Source of the DNA: Acidobacteriota bacterium
GTDB lineage: Bacteria > Acidobacteriota > Terriglobia > Bryobacterales > Bryobacteraceae
Direction of reading: 5' to 3'
Length of the DNA: 32,067 nucleotides
Assembly: GCA_016213775.1 (NCBI GenBank)
Contig: JACQZR010000291.1
Span: 1-32,067 of the forward strand
The position numbers and the translations under genes are program-made. Under the pieces are notes generated by a model. It was given only the letters and a program-made list of their open reading frames with translations. It ran no database searches and was not told the DNA's origin. Position 1 is the stretch's first letter; each line of letters opens with the position of its first letter. Below, one piece after another: positions 8,833 to 16,470 of the stretch.

Positions 8833-8892
8833 GCTGCTGTAGGTCAATTTAGCATTTGATGGTACAAAGTATGTAGGAGCCCCGGATTACCA

Positions 8893-9441
8893 GTGAGCGC
8901 TGTCACCACTCAGTTCACTCTCGCCGACTTGGATCGCATGCCCGAGGATGGGATGCATCGAGAGATTCTCCACGGGGAGCTGATCGAGATGCCACCGCCA
9001 AAGCCACGCCACGAAATCATCACGTCCAGGATTAATGCCTCGCTCGTTGGGTTCAACCTGCAAGCACGATTGGGCACAGTCTTCGGCTCCAACATGGGAT
9101 ACAAGGTTCTTCGCGACGACCGGACCTGGATACAGCCTGACGTTTCTTTCCTCGTTCCAGAACGGCTACCTGACGACGTAGACAATGATTACGTCACCGG
9201 CGCTCCGGACCTCGCCGTCGAAGTGATCTCCCCATCGGAATCCGCGCAGGACGTCGAAGACAAGACCGAAGCCTACCTGCAAGGCGGCGCGCACGCGGTC
9301 ATTGTCGTGTACCCAAGGACCGCGAAGGTGAACTTGGTGCTCGCCGACGGCACGTCCCGCACACTCCGCTCCGCCGACACAATCTCGTTGCCCAACCTCC
9401 TCCCCGGCTGGGAACTCCCTGTCAAGGACATCTTCGAGTAA
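8893..9441 (+). CDS. Uma2-family (DUF820) putative endonuclease
   Basis: This 182-aa protein fits the Uma2 family, which has a PD-(D/E)XK nuclease-like fold. Visible parts are the N-terminal FTLADLDRMPEDGMHREILHG, WIQPDVSFL with Asp83, PDLAVEVISPS with Glu110, and Lys124 in DKTEAYLQGG, a plausible catalytic set. It starts at GTG 8893, with a GGAG about 13 nt upstream; no nearby ATG fits. It is divergent from the protease gene across 60 bp and stands alone. Family members are numerous in Acidobacteriota and Cyanobacteria, mostly without known biological role. Confidence 0.88.
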   Translation: MSAVTTQFTLADLDRMPEDGMHREILHGELIEMPPPKPRHEIITSRINASLVGFNLQARLGTVFGSNMGYKVLRDDRTWIQPDVSFLVPERLPDDVDNDYVTGAPDLAVEVISPSESAQDVEDKTEAYLQGGAHAVIVVYPRTAKVNLVLADGTSRTLRSADTISLPNLLPGWELPVKDIFE

Positions 9442-9448
9442 CTACCCA

Positions 9449-10111
9449 TCATCGTTCCGCAGCACGCCGGAACGCGGCGAACAATCGCGTATCCGCCTCA
9501 TGCGAAGGGACGCGATCTTCCGGGTGCCATTGCACGGCGACAGCAAAGCGTTTGCCTGGAAGTTCCATCCCCTCGACAACCCCATCCTCCGCCCACGCCG
9601 AGACCACCAATCCCGCTCCAATACGTCCCACAGCCTGATGATGACGCGAATTCACGGTGAATGGCTGCTCGCCCATGATGCCGGCGAACGCGGATCCGGC
9701 CACGCCGCGCACCACATGTACATCGGCCACGCCCGCCTGCCTATGCCCATCGGTATTCGGCAAATGTTGGATCAGATCGCCGCCGTAAGCTACGTTCAGG
9801 AGTTGCAGTCCGCGGCAGATGCAGAGTAAGGGCAGGTCCGCATCCAAGGCTGCTCGCAGGAGCCGGCACTCCATTTCATCGCGCTCGCCATCAGGATGAC
9901 TGTCCGTTGCCGGGTGCGGTGGCTGCCCGTACAGCGCGGGGCTCAAATCGGTGCCGCCGCTGATCAGCAAGGCATCCAGTCCATCGAGCGACACCGGACC
10001 AGGCGGCAGCAGCGGAACAGCCTCGAAACCCGAATACTCCACCGCTTTCGCGTAAGCCTCAAGTTTGGCCGGATACCGGTACGTGATCCCCGCGCGCGGT
10101 CTGCCCCCCAT
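9449..10111 (-). CDS. C26-family class I glutamine amidotransferase-like hydrolase (PuuD-like)
   Basis: This 220-aa protein matches gamma-glutamyl-gamma-aminobutyrate hydrolase-like enzymes. It has LISGGTDLSPALYG at about 49-62, the nucleophile in CRGLQLLNV (Cys99) and the catalytic His196-Glu198 in QWHPED. It would cleave a gamma-glutamyl amide in the cytoplasm. At 220 aa it is shorter than typical PuuD (about 254 aa), but all three catalytic positions are present. It starts 2 bp after the stop of the amidohydrolase gene, so the two form an operon and may act on related N-acyl or glutamyl compounds. Confidence 0.88.
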   Translation of the reverse strand: MGGRPRAGITYRYPAKLEAYAKAVEYSGFEAVPLLPPGPVSLDGLDALLISGGTDLSPALYGQPPHPATDSHPDGERDEMECRLLRAALDADLPLLCICRGLQLLNVAYGGDLIQHLPNTDGHRQAGVADVHVVRGVAGSAFAGIMGEQPFTVNSRHHQAVGRIGAGLVVSAWAEDGVVEGMELPGKRFAVAVQWHPEDRVPSHEADTRLFAAFRRAAER

Positions 10112-10113
10112 CG

Positions 10114-11430
10114 CTAGCGGACCCTATTGCCCGCAATGTACACGGACTCGATAGTGCGGGCGTTCTTGATATCCGACACCGGATTCCTGGACAGGACCAC
10201 CATGTCGGCCCAATGCCCGGCCTCAAGCGTGCCCAGATCCTTTGACGCTCCCAAGAACTCCGCCGAGTTCTTCGAGAAGATCGTGATGATCTGTGTGGGA
10301 GTAAACCCGGCCGCCGCCATCAGTTCCATTTCCTTGTGTTCGAAGAATCCCGAGAACCTCGCCGGCGGACCGCTATCGGTCGCAAACCCCACCTTGATCC
10401 CCGCGTCAAACAGCTTCTTGAAATTCTTCTGCGCCATGGCGAGGAACTTCGGATATTGGGGCAGATCCTTGTCGCCTTGTATTCTCTTCTGATAAGCCTC
10501 GCCGCCCAGCGTGGCAATAATGGAAGGCGAAACACCCTTCACAAAAAACGGATCATCCAGAAAGTCCGCCCGCTTGGCAAACGCGAACGTCGACAACTCA
10601 CGGACCAACGTGCCCAACTGCCACGTCCCGTTCTTCTTCATCACTTGAATCAGTGCATTGTCCACTTCGCGATCACGCACCGAATGCGCGCAGGCGTACA
10701 GCCCGCGCTCGGCCAGCGCCTTGGCGTCCTCGTAATAGAAGATGTGAGCGCAGGTGCGGAGACCCTTCTTCCTGGCCGCCGCGATAATGGCCGCGGAAAT
10801 CTCCGTCGGGATCTTCTTCTCCTTGCCCAGGTGATCGTCCACCCAGATCTTGACGAAGTCCGGTTTCTTTGGCGCGAGTTCGTTCATCGCCGCTTCCACG
10901 GCCGCCGCCGTGCCCACTTCATAGGGGACACCCTTCATGCCGGGAACCGCCGTGGGATACCCGTTGATTCCGGTGAAGCCCTTCCCCGCGGTGTAAATCC
11001 GCGCTATGGCCGACCGTCCCGCCCTCTGCTCGGCCCGCATGTCGTACACCAGCGGCTGATCGCTCCCCATGCTCAACACGGAGGTGACGCCATACTCGGC
11101 ATACGTCTTCAGTTGCTTCTCCACATTCTGCCGCGTGAAGTTGTTGGCGTCCTGCGTCAGTTCCACTACGTTGCCCAGATGCCCGTGCAGGTTGATGATC
11201 CCGGGCATGACAAACTTTCCGCTCAGATCCACAGTCTGCGCGCCTGGCGGGACTTTCAAACTCGCCAGCGGGCCGACCCATTGGATGCGCCCGTCATTCA
11301 CGATCATGGCGGAAGCCGCGGCGGGGGCCTTTCCCGAGCCGTCGATCAAGGTGAAATTGCGCAGCACCATGGTCTCCGCGGAGACTGCGATTGTGCACGC
11401 GAAAAGAGTGAGGAGAAGGCGAACGTTCAT
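10114..11430 (-). CDS. Exported metal-dependent amidohydrolase
   Basis: The 438-aa protein starts with a signal peptide (MNVRLLLTLFACTIAVSAE). It is an imidazolonepropionase/prolidase-like amidohydrolase with metal ligands HGH at 82-84, Lys194 in VKIWVDD as a likely carbamylated bridging Lys, His229 in CAHIFYYEDA, His249 in CAHSVRD and Asp352 in ATDSGP. It probably hydrolyses an amide or ester in the periplasm. The ATG at 11430 has AAGGA about 8 nt upstream, while the upstream extension of the frame has no support. It lies 40 bp downstream of the small basic protein gene and is followed by the C26 hydrolase. Confidence 0.88.
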   Translation of the reverse strand: MNVRLLLTLFACTIAVSAETMVLRNFTLIDGSGKAPAAASAMIVNDGRIQWVGPLASLKVPPGAQTVDLSGKFVMPGIINLHGHLGNVVELTQDANNFTRQNVEKQLKTYAEYGVTSVLSMGSDQPLVYDMRAEQRAGRSAIARIYTAGKGFTGINGYPTAVPGMKGVPYEVGTAAAVEAAMNELAPKKPDFVKIWVDDHLGKEKKIPTEISAAIIAAARKKGLRTCAHIFYYEDAKALAERGLYACAHSVRDREVDNALIQVMKKNGTWQLGTLVRELSTFAFAKRADFLDDPFFVKGVSPSIIATLGGEAYQKRIQGDKDLPQYPKFLAMAQKNFKKLFDAGIKVGFATDSGPPARFSGFFEHKEMELMAAAGFTPTQIITIFSKNSAEFLGASKDLGTLEAGHWADMVVLSRNPVSDIKNARTIESVYIAGNRVR

Positions 11431-11470
11431 GCGCTTTTTCCTTAGAAGTGTATCACGGCCACTCGGGAGA

Positions 11471-11629
11471 TCAGGGTTCCCGATCCATCTGCTCCACCTG
11501 TTTCTTGTGCTTTGGCTTGCGATCCGTCTTGGGAACAATCACCTTCGACGATGGCGTCGTGCCAATGACGTTTCGGGCCACTCGACGGGCTGTCTTTCCC
11601 GCATCCAGATTCTGTTTTTTGGGTGCCAT
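11471..11629 (-). CDS. Small basic protein
   Basis: This 52-aa protein is rich in Lys and Arg (MAPKKQNLDAGKTARRVARN, then KTDRKPKHKK near the end), suggesting contact with nucleic acid; I do not recognise a family. The ATG at 11629 is 16 bp after the stop of the EVE-domain gene on the same strand. A TTG at 11653 would add eight residues but overlaps that gene. The close spacing and plausible composition support a real gene, but it is too short to be certain. Confidence 0.5.
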   Translation of the reverse strand: MAPKKQNLDAGKTARRVARNVIGTTPSSKVIVPKTDRKPKHKKQVEQMDREP

Positions 11630-11645
11630 ATGCAGTCTACTGCCC

Positions 11646-12056
11646 TTAACCAATCTCTCCGGGATAGCGCCCTTTCATCCACGCAACAAAGGACTCCGGA
11701 GCCTCCATTGTCGACAATCGCGATTGCCGGACCAGGGCCCATTCGTCGAAAAGGTGCGACTGCTTAATTTCAGCCAGCGTGGTGGGCGGCTCCAGTCGTT
11801 TCAGAAATTGCAGATCCACGACTGCGGACTTCGCGTTTTTCGGATCATCCCGCGCCTCGGACAACACCTTCGCCAACCCGCAAACGCATGATTCCCCGCC
11901 GCTATGGTAAAGAAAAACAAGGTCACCGGGCTTCATTGTCCGGATGTTCCTCACCGCCTGCGGGTTGGTCACGCCGTCCCAGGTGGTCTTCTGTTCTTTG
12001 GCAAAAGTGTCGATGGAATACGTGTCGGGGTCTGTCTTGGCCAGAAAGAAGCGCAT
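11646..12056 (-). CDS. EVE-domain protein
   Basis: This 136-aa protein is a single EVE (thymocyte nuclear protein 1-like) domain, a PUA-related fold that binds modified bases in DNA or RNA. Visible are the start MRFFLAKTDPDTYSID, the motif WDGVTNPQAVRNIR, and KPGDLVFLYHSGGE. I chose ATG 12056 because family members begin right at this point; the GTG at 12089 would add an atypical Arg-rich leader. It is followed closely by the small basic protein. The role of single-domain EVE proteins in bacteria is unsettled. Confidence 0.88.
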   Translation of the reverse strand: MRFFLAKTDPDTYSIDTFAKEQKTTWDGVTNPQAVRNIRTMKPGDLVFLYHSGGESCVCGLAKVLSEARDDPKNAKSAVVDLQFLKRLEPPTTLAEIKQSHLFDEWALVRQSRLSTMEAPESFVAWMKGRYPGEIG

Positions 12057-12120
12057 TCTTCTATTTTCCACAATCCGCCGGGCAGACACTACGCCGGGCC
12101 ATAATCGTCCGGCGGATGTC

Positions 12121-12127
12121 TATAATA
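12121..12127. promoter_or_regulatory. Overlapping divergent -10 sequences, EPS operon and EVE gene
   Basis: TATAATA gives a perfect TATAAT on the plus strand and TATTAT (5 of 6) on the minus strand at nearly the same bases. It lies in the 172-bp gap between the divergent EVE gene (start 12056) and the polysaccharide operon (start 12229). I see no good -35 for either direction. Predicted leaders are about 95 nt on the plus and about 60 nt on the minus strand. Confidence 0.5.
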
Positions 12128-12166
12128 GAGGTATTGTCGGGTTCTGGCGGCCGAGCAGCTATCCAC

Positions 12167-12232
12167 ATGAAAGTAACAATTCAGGACAAGCCAGGGCTGG
12201 ACCCTGCTGAGCACTTGGAGAGAGCAAGATGA
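12167..12232 (+). CDS. Possible 21-aa leader ORF before the export gene
   Basis: ATG 12167 opens a 21-codon frame (MKVTIQDKPGLDPAEHLERAR) that ends in TGA at 12230-12232, overlapping the ATG of the export gene (12229) as ATGA. The ribosome binding site of the export gene (GGAGAGA) lies inside it, so its translation could control access to that site. The ribosome binding site of the leader itself is poor. It may be chance. Confidence 0.25.
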   Translation: MKVTIQDKPGLDPAEHLERAR

Positions 12233-12876
12233 TCGAACGAAACACACTCATTCAGAAGTTTGGGCTGGCCTCGCTGGTTATCCTCATGGCGTCCACCCTA
12301 TCCTTCGCCGCGCAGGAAAAGAAGAAGGAACCTGACGTAAACGAAATCAAAAAGAACGTACCGGAACTCACCGTTGCCCCTGGAAGCGGCGCTGCCGTGG
12401 ACCCCAAGTCGTACAAGGTCGGCCCGGAAGACATCCTCTTGATCAAGGTTTGGCGTGAGAACGATCTCTCCGGAATGGTTGTTGTCCGCCCGGACGGCAA
12501 AATCTCCATGCCCCTGATTGGCGAATTGAACGCTGGCGGCAAGACCCCCGTCGAACTCACGAAAGAGATCACCGATGCGCTCTCCAAGCTGATGAACCGC
12601 CCTGAAGTCTTCATCATGGTCCAGGAAGTCCGCAGCAGGAAGTACTACATCACCGGCGAGATCCGCCGTACTGGATCTTTCCCTCTGGTGACGCCTATCA
12701 CGGTACTGGAGGCGCTTAGTATTGCCGGCGGATTGACCGAACTCGCAAATGGAAAGAAAATCGTCATTGTGCGCGGCAAACAGCGCCTCAAGTTCAACTA
12801 TAAGGAAGTGATCGGGGGAAAGAATCTCGGTCAGAACATTCCACTGGAGAATGGCGATCACATCTACGTCCCCTAA
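12229..12876 (+). CDS. Polysaccharide export protein, short Wza-like
   Basis: The 215-aa protein has a signal peptide (about 1-28) and then the polysaccharide-export domain from about 62 (YKVGPEDILLIKVWRENDLS ... VRPDGKISMPLIGELNAGG). An SLBB-like part (YYITGEIRRTGSFPL ... LEALSIAGGLTELA) follows. The family forms the outer-membrane or periplasmic part of capsule and exopolysaccharide export. There is no Cys at the signal cleavage site, so unlike Wza it is not a lipoprotein, and at 215 aa it lacks the extra SLBB domain and C-terminal membrane helix of full-length Wza. It may need a separate outer-membrane porin. The start has a good GGAGAGA 7 nt upstream. It is the first full gene of the polysaccharide operon. 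Confidence 0.9.
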   Translation: MIERNTLIQKFGLASLVILMASTLSFAAQEKKKEPDVNEIKKNVPELTVAPGSGAAVDPKSYKVGPEDILLIKVWRENDLSGMVVVRPDGKISMPLIGELNAGGKTPVELTKEITDALSKLMNRPEVFIMVQEVRSRKYYITGEIRRTGSFPLVTPITVLEALSIAGGLTELANGKKIVIVRGKQRLKFNYKEVIGGKNLGQNIPLENGDHIYVP

Positions 12877-12951
12877 CGCCAGGAACCGCTCCGGCGGCGG
12901 GCGCAAACACGAGGGAATTCAATTGGTTAGAGAGGTAAAGAGGTAAAGACT

Positions 12952-14643
12952 ATGCCGGTGGATGGATACGATACCGCATTAAGCGTCAGCCGCAGGGCCC
13001 TCGACGTGGAAGACTATGTCGACATCATGCGGCGTCAGAAGGCCTGGATTATTGGGCCCACTTTGGCCGGGCTCGTTATCGCCGTGGTGGTCGCGTTTCT
13101 CTGGAAGGATCGCTACGTCTCCACCGCTGTTGTTCGCGTGGTCCCGTCCCAGATTCCACAAGAGTTGATCGCCAGCAGTATCGTCAACGACATGACCCAG
13201 CGCATTAACTCTATGGCGCAGACGATTCTCAGCCGCACCACTCTCACCAACATCATCAACGTCAATAACCTCTATGATCGCGACCGGGCGCGCCTCCCGA
13301 TGGAAGACGTCGTCGAGAACATGAAGAAGAACGACGTCAGAATCAGTTCGGTGATGCAGTTCACAGCCGGTGAAGGACGGCGGCAGGTCCCCGCCTTCCA
13401 GATTTCCTTCGCCTACGAGAAGCGTGCCGAGGCGCAGAAGGTCTGTCAGGAACTGGTCTCGAAGTTTCTCCAGGAGAACGTTACCCAGGCGCAGAACAAG
13501 AACTCCCAAACCTACCTCTTTCTCAAGGACCAGTCTGAGCAGAAAAGGCGTGAGCTTGAAGTCGTCGAACAGAAACTCGCCAGCTACAAAGTCGCCCATG
13601 CCGGAGGCTTGCCCGACCAGGTACAACAGAATCTCCAGCAGTTGAACGCTCTCGAACAACGGCTCTCGAACCTCAACTCCACAATCAGCCGCATTACCCA
13701 GGACAAGCTGATCACGGATGGGCAAATTCGCGTCCTCAAAGATCAGTTGGCCACGCGCGAAGCCTACACCGAAGAGGAAGTCACCACTCAGAACAAGGAG
13801 AACGCGAAAAACCAGCAACTCGCCCTCCTGGAACAGGAAATTTTCCGTGGGGAAGCCCAGTTGGCTGCGATGCGCGAACAGTACACTGACTCCCATCCCG
13901 ACCTCAAGCGCGTTTTGAGTTCGCTCAACGTCCTGAAGCGCAAGAGGGAGGAGATGGAAAAAGAAGAAGCCAAGAAACCCGCGGTTGTGCCCGAAAAGAA
14001 GAAAATCCGCGTTGCGAATCCCGTTATCCTTCGCGAGCGCAACAATATGGAAGCCGAAATCAAGCGCATGCACTCTTCCATTGAAGCCAAGGATCTCGAG
14101 CTCGAGGACGTCAAACGAGAGGCGCAGCGCACCGAAGGACTGATCAAGGCCACTCAAGCGCGGCTCGACGCTACTCCGCTCGGCGAAAAAGAGTACATCG
14201 ATCTCGTTCGCGAACGCGACATGGTCCGCAACCAGGCCGAAGATTTGAGCAAGCGCCAGAACCTCGCCAAGATCTACGACGATGTGGAAAAGCGCCAGCA
14301 GGGCGACACGCTGGAAATGCTCGATCCTGCTTCGCTACCGCAGAAGCCCGCAGAACCGGACCGTACCATCATCGTCGGCGTGGGCACTGTCATCGGCTTG
14401 GCGTTTGGTATGTTCCTCGCCATAGGACGCGAACTCAAGGACACCTCGCTCAAAAACCTGAAAGACGTTCGCGCCTACACCCAACTGCAGATCCTCGGCT
14501 CTATCCCCCTGCTCGAAAACGACCTCGTGGTGCGCCGCCGCCGCCGTCTTTCCATGGTGGCCTGGAGTACCGCGGTGTTCCTCGGATGTATGATCATGGG
14601 CGGTACCGTCTTCTATTACTATCAGGTGCTCAACAAGACCTAA
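12952..14643 (+). CDS. Wzc/GumC-like polysaccharide chain-length determinant
   Basis: This 563-aa inner-membrane protein has a membrane segment at about 33-52 (IIGPTLAGLVIAVVVAFLW), the Wzz-type periplasmic region, a long coiled coil at about 170-430 rich in Glu, Gln, Lys and Arg, and a second membrane segment at about 468-488 (IIVGVGTVIGLAFGMFLAI). A third hydrophobic stretch lies near the C-terminus (536-560). It has no ATP-binding domain; the kinase is the separate next gene. The family sets polymer length and links synthesis to export. An AGAGGT element upstream of ATG 12952 serves as ribosome binding site. It lies 75 bp after the export gene and 55 bp before the kinase gene. Confidence 0.9.
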   Translation: MPVDGYDTALSVSRRALDVEDYVDIMRRQKAWIIGPTLAGLVIAVVVAFLWKDRYVSTAVVRVVPSQIPQELIASSIVNDMTQRINSMAQTILSRTTLTNIINVNNLYDRDRARLPMEDVVENMKKNDVRISSVMQFTAGEGRRQVPAFQISFAYEKRAEAQKVCQELVSKFLQENVTQAQNKNSQTYLFLKDQSEQKRRELEVVEQKLASYKVAHAGGLPDQVQQNLQQLNALEQRLSNLNSTISRITQDKLITDGQIRVLKDQLATREAYTEEEVTTQNKENAKNQQLALLEQEIFRGEAQLAAMREQYTDSHPDLKRVLSSLNVLKRKREEMEKEEAKKPAVVPEKKKIRVANPVILRERNNMEAEIKRMHSSIEAKDLELEDVKREAQRTEGLIKATQARLDATPLGEKEYIDLVRERDMVRNQAEDLSKRQNLAKIYDDVEKRQQGDTLEMLDPASLPQKPAEPDRTIIVGVGTVIGLAFGMFLAIGRELKDTSLKNLKDVRAYTQLQILGSIPLLENDLVVRRRRRLSMVAWSTAVFLGCMIMGGTVFYYYQVLNKT

Positions 14644-14698
14644 TCGCATGGCCTTACACTGCAACACATCCGTGAATCAGAAAGGGAGAAGTTAACCC

Positions 14699-15607
14699 AT
14701 GAGTCGTGTACACGAGGCTTTGCGGCGCGCCGAGAAAGCCGGATTTCTGAATACCCCTGCTGCCCCGGCGCAACAACCTCCGGTTGCCTCCGTGGCCGCT
14801 CCCCCGCCTTCTCTTGACCGCCGCGCGGCCGAGTTGCTCGCCGCCGTCAAGACGATTCCGTTCAACCCGTCCCAGGACGCCCACCTCATCGACTCCTCTC
14901 GTCCTCACGAAGCGCCGATGGAGGAGTTTCGCTCGTTGCGGACCCGTCTCAATCACTTGCAGGGTCTACAGCCCATCCACAACGTGGTGGTCACCAGCCC
15001 CTCGCCAGCCGAAGGAAAGTCGTTCGCCGCGGTGAACCTCGCCATGGCCGAATCGCACCTGGACGGGAATCTCACAGTGCTGGCGGACTTCGACTTCCGC
15101 CGCCCCATCGTCCACAACATCTTCCAGGTGGACCGCAGCCCCGGCATCACCGACTACCTTCTCGGCAAGGCTCCCCTGCACGACGTCGTCCGGCGCGTCG
15201 ATGGCACCAATCTGTACATCATGCCGGCCGGCGAGGCCGTCATCAACCCGCTGGAACTCCTCAATCTCGCTACGGTTCGCGACATGCTCGACCTGCTGCA
15301 GAAGGCGTTCAACTGGGTCATTATGGACAGCCCCCCGCTGCTGTTCGCCGCCGATGCCAACCTGCTCTCCACGCTTTCGCACGGTACGATTCTCGTGGTC
15401 CGCATCGGCACCACCACCATCGATTCGGTCACCCGCGCGATGTCCTCGCTCTGCGAGAATAACGTCCTCGGCATTATCGTCAACGGTGCGCGCCGCGGCG
15501 AGTTGTACAGCAAGTACACCTACTACCACAGCTACTACTACTCCAAGCCCGACGAGCGGAGTGACGAACAGAAAGCCCGCAAGGAAGAAGAGGACGACGA
15601 TCTCTAG
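14699..15607 (+). CDS. CpsD/CapB-type tyrosine kinase with Tyr-rich tail
   Basis: The 302-aa cytoplasmic protein is a bacterial tyrosine kinase of the P-loop type. It has a variant Walker A SPSPAEGKS at 100-108, Walker A' VLADFDFRR at 127-135 and Walker B VIMDSPPLL at 207-215. EEFRSLRTRL at 75-84 matches the oligomerisation motif of the family. The tail ELYSKYTYYHSYYYSK carries seven Tyr (270, 273, 275, 276, 279-281), the expected autophosphorylation cluster, and ends in a Lys/Glu/Asp-rich stretch. It should work with the upstream chain-length protein, whose membrane segments would activate it. The start has GGGAGAA 9-10 nt upstream of ATG 14699. Its stop is 4 bp before hemQ. Confidence 0.92.
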   Translation: MSRVHEALRRAEKAGFLNTPAAPAQQPPVASVAAPPPSLDRRAAELLAAVKTIPFNPSQDAHLIDSSRPHEAPMEEFRSLRTRLNHLQGLQPIHNVVVTSPSPAEGKSFAAVNLAMAESHLDGNLTVLADFDFRRPIVHNIFQVDRSPGITDYLLGKAPLHDVVRRVDGTNLYIMPAGEAVINPLELLNLATVRDMLDLLQKAFNWVIMDSPPLLFAADANLLSTLSHGTILVVRIGTTTIDSVTRAMSSLCENNVLGIIVNGARRGELYSKYTYYHSYYYSKPDERSDEQKARKEEEDDDL

Positions 15608-15611
15608 CGCT

Positions 15612-16454
15612 ATGAGTTCCACCCTTCCCGCCGTCCCCCTTCCGGCCGTGCCCATGACGCTTGAAGGAGCGTCCGTCCTGCACCAGATGATGAAAGTGAA
15701 GTGGCCCGCGTGGCGTGCCCTTCCCTCAGCGCGTCAACAGGAGCTGGCCGCGGAAGCCGAAGCGGTCCTCGGCGACGGCACCAAGTCCGCCCCGTTTGCC
15801 ATGCTCGGCCACAAAGCCGATCTGATGCTCGTTCACTTCCGTCGCTCTTTTGAAGAGCTGGCCCAGGTGCAGTTGGCTCTTTCGCGGCTGGGGATTTCCG
15901 AGTATCTGGAAACTGTCAACTCATACGTTTCCATCGTCGAGTTGGGTCTCTACGAATCCACTGGCAAAACGTACAAGGAACTCGCGGATCGCGGAGTTGC
16001 GGTCCATTCTGAAGAGTGGGACAAAGGCATTGAAGAAGTAATGCAGCGCCAGCGCGCGGCCATGGCGTCGCGGCTCTTTCCCGATATCCCCACGGCCAAG
16101 TACGTCTGCTTCTATCCTATGGACCGCAAGCGCGGCGAGGAGAAGAACTGGTACATGGAGCCGCTTGCCGAGCGCGCACGCATGATGAGCGAGCATGGCA
16201 TGATCGGCCGCCGTTACGCAGGCGCCGTCCGCCAGATCATCACCGGGTCTATCGGCTTTGATGATTGGGAATGGGGCGTCGATCTGTTCGCCGAAGACCC
16301 GCTCGTCTTCAAGAAGTTGATCTATGAGATGCGATTCGATCAGGTGAGCGCGGACTACGCGCTTTTCGGCACGTTCTTCGTCGGGCTCCGTTTTGCGGTG
16401 AAGGACCTCTGTCCTTTCCTGAACGGGCAGATGCCGCAATGGCCGGCAAGCTGA
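15612..16454 (+). CDS. hemQ: HemQ/ChdC, coproheme decarboxylase (chlorite dismutase family)
   Basis: This 280-aa protein matches HemQ, which converts coproheme III to protoheme with peroxide in the coproporphyrin-dependent heme pathway. It has the conserved YPMDRKR with the catalytic Tyr168, NWYMEPLAERARMMSEHG with the proximal heme ligand His195, and RRYAGAVRQIITGSIGFDDW with the distal Gln208. GVDLFAEDPLVFKKLIYEMR follows. The distal position is Gln rather than the Arg of true chlorite dismutases, favouring the decarboxylase. The first 20 residues are a Pro/Ala-rich extension. ATG 15612 is 4 bp after the tyrosine kinase stop, and no strong ribosome binding site is seen, so translation may be coupled. 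No other heme gene is in the window. Confidence 0.9.
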   Translation: MSSTLPAVPLPAVPMTLEGASVLHQMMKVKWPAWRALPSARQQELAAEAEAVLGDGTKSAPFAMLGHKADLMLVHFRRSFEELAQVQLALSRLGISEYLETVNSYVSIVELGLYESTGKTYKELADRGVAVHSEEWDKGIEEVMQRQRAAMASRLFPDIPTAKYVCFYPMDRKRGEEKNWYMEPLAERARMMSEHGMIGRRYAGAVRQIITGSIGFDDWEWGVDLFAEDPLVFKKLIYEMRFDQVSADYALFGTFFVGLRFAVKDLCPFLNGQMPQWPAS

Positions 16455-16470
16455 ACGTTAGCTGGTTGCC
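16445..16470. terminator. Possible hairpin across convergent hemQ and rsfS stops
   Basis: The ends GGCAA and TTGCC pair, with an inner AGC/GCT after a small bulge and a 7-nt loop. The hairpin covers both stop codons (16452-16454 and 16458-16460). It has no T tract on either side, so it would not be a classic intrinsic terminator. Confidence 0.25.

Noticed and set aside
9896-10117. A 73-codon plus-strand frame over the C26 hydrolase start
   Set aside because: It is an Arg-rich antisense reading of a well-supported gene.
12979-14157. A 392-codon minus-strand frame inside the chain-length gene
   Set aside because: It is the antisense shadow of the coiled-coil region. It has no start signal and low-complexity Leu/Phe-rich composition.
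15201-15611. Upstream extension of the hemQ frame through the tyrosine kinase gene
   Set aside because: This part is the out-of-frame reading of the kinase and gives a Ser/Thr/Pro/Arg-rich translation. HemQ homology begins after ATG 15612.
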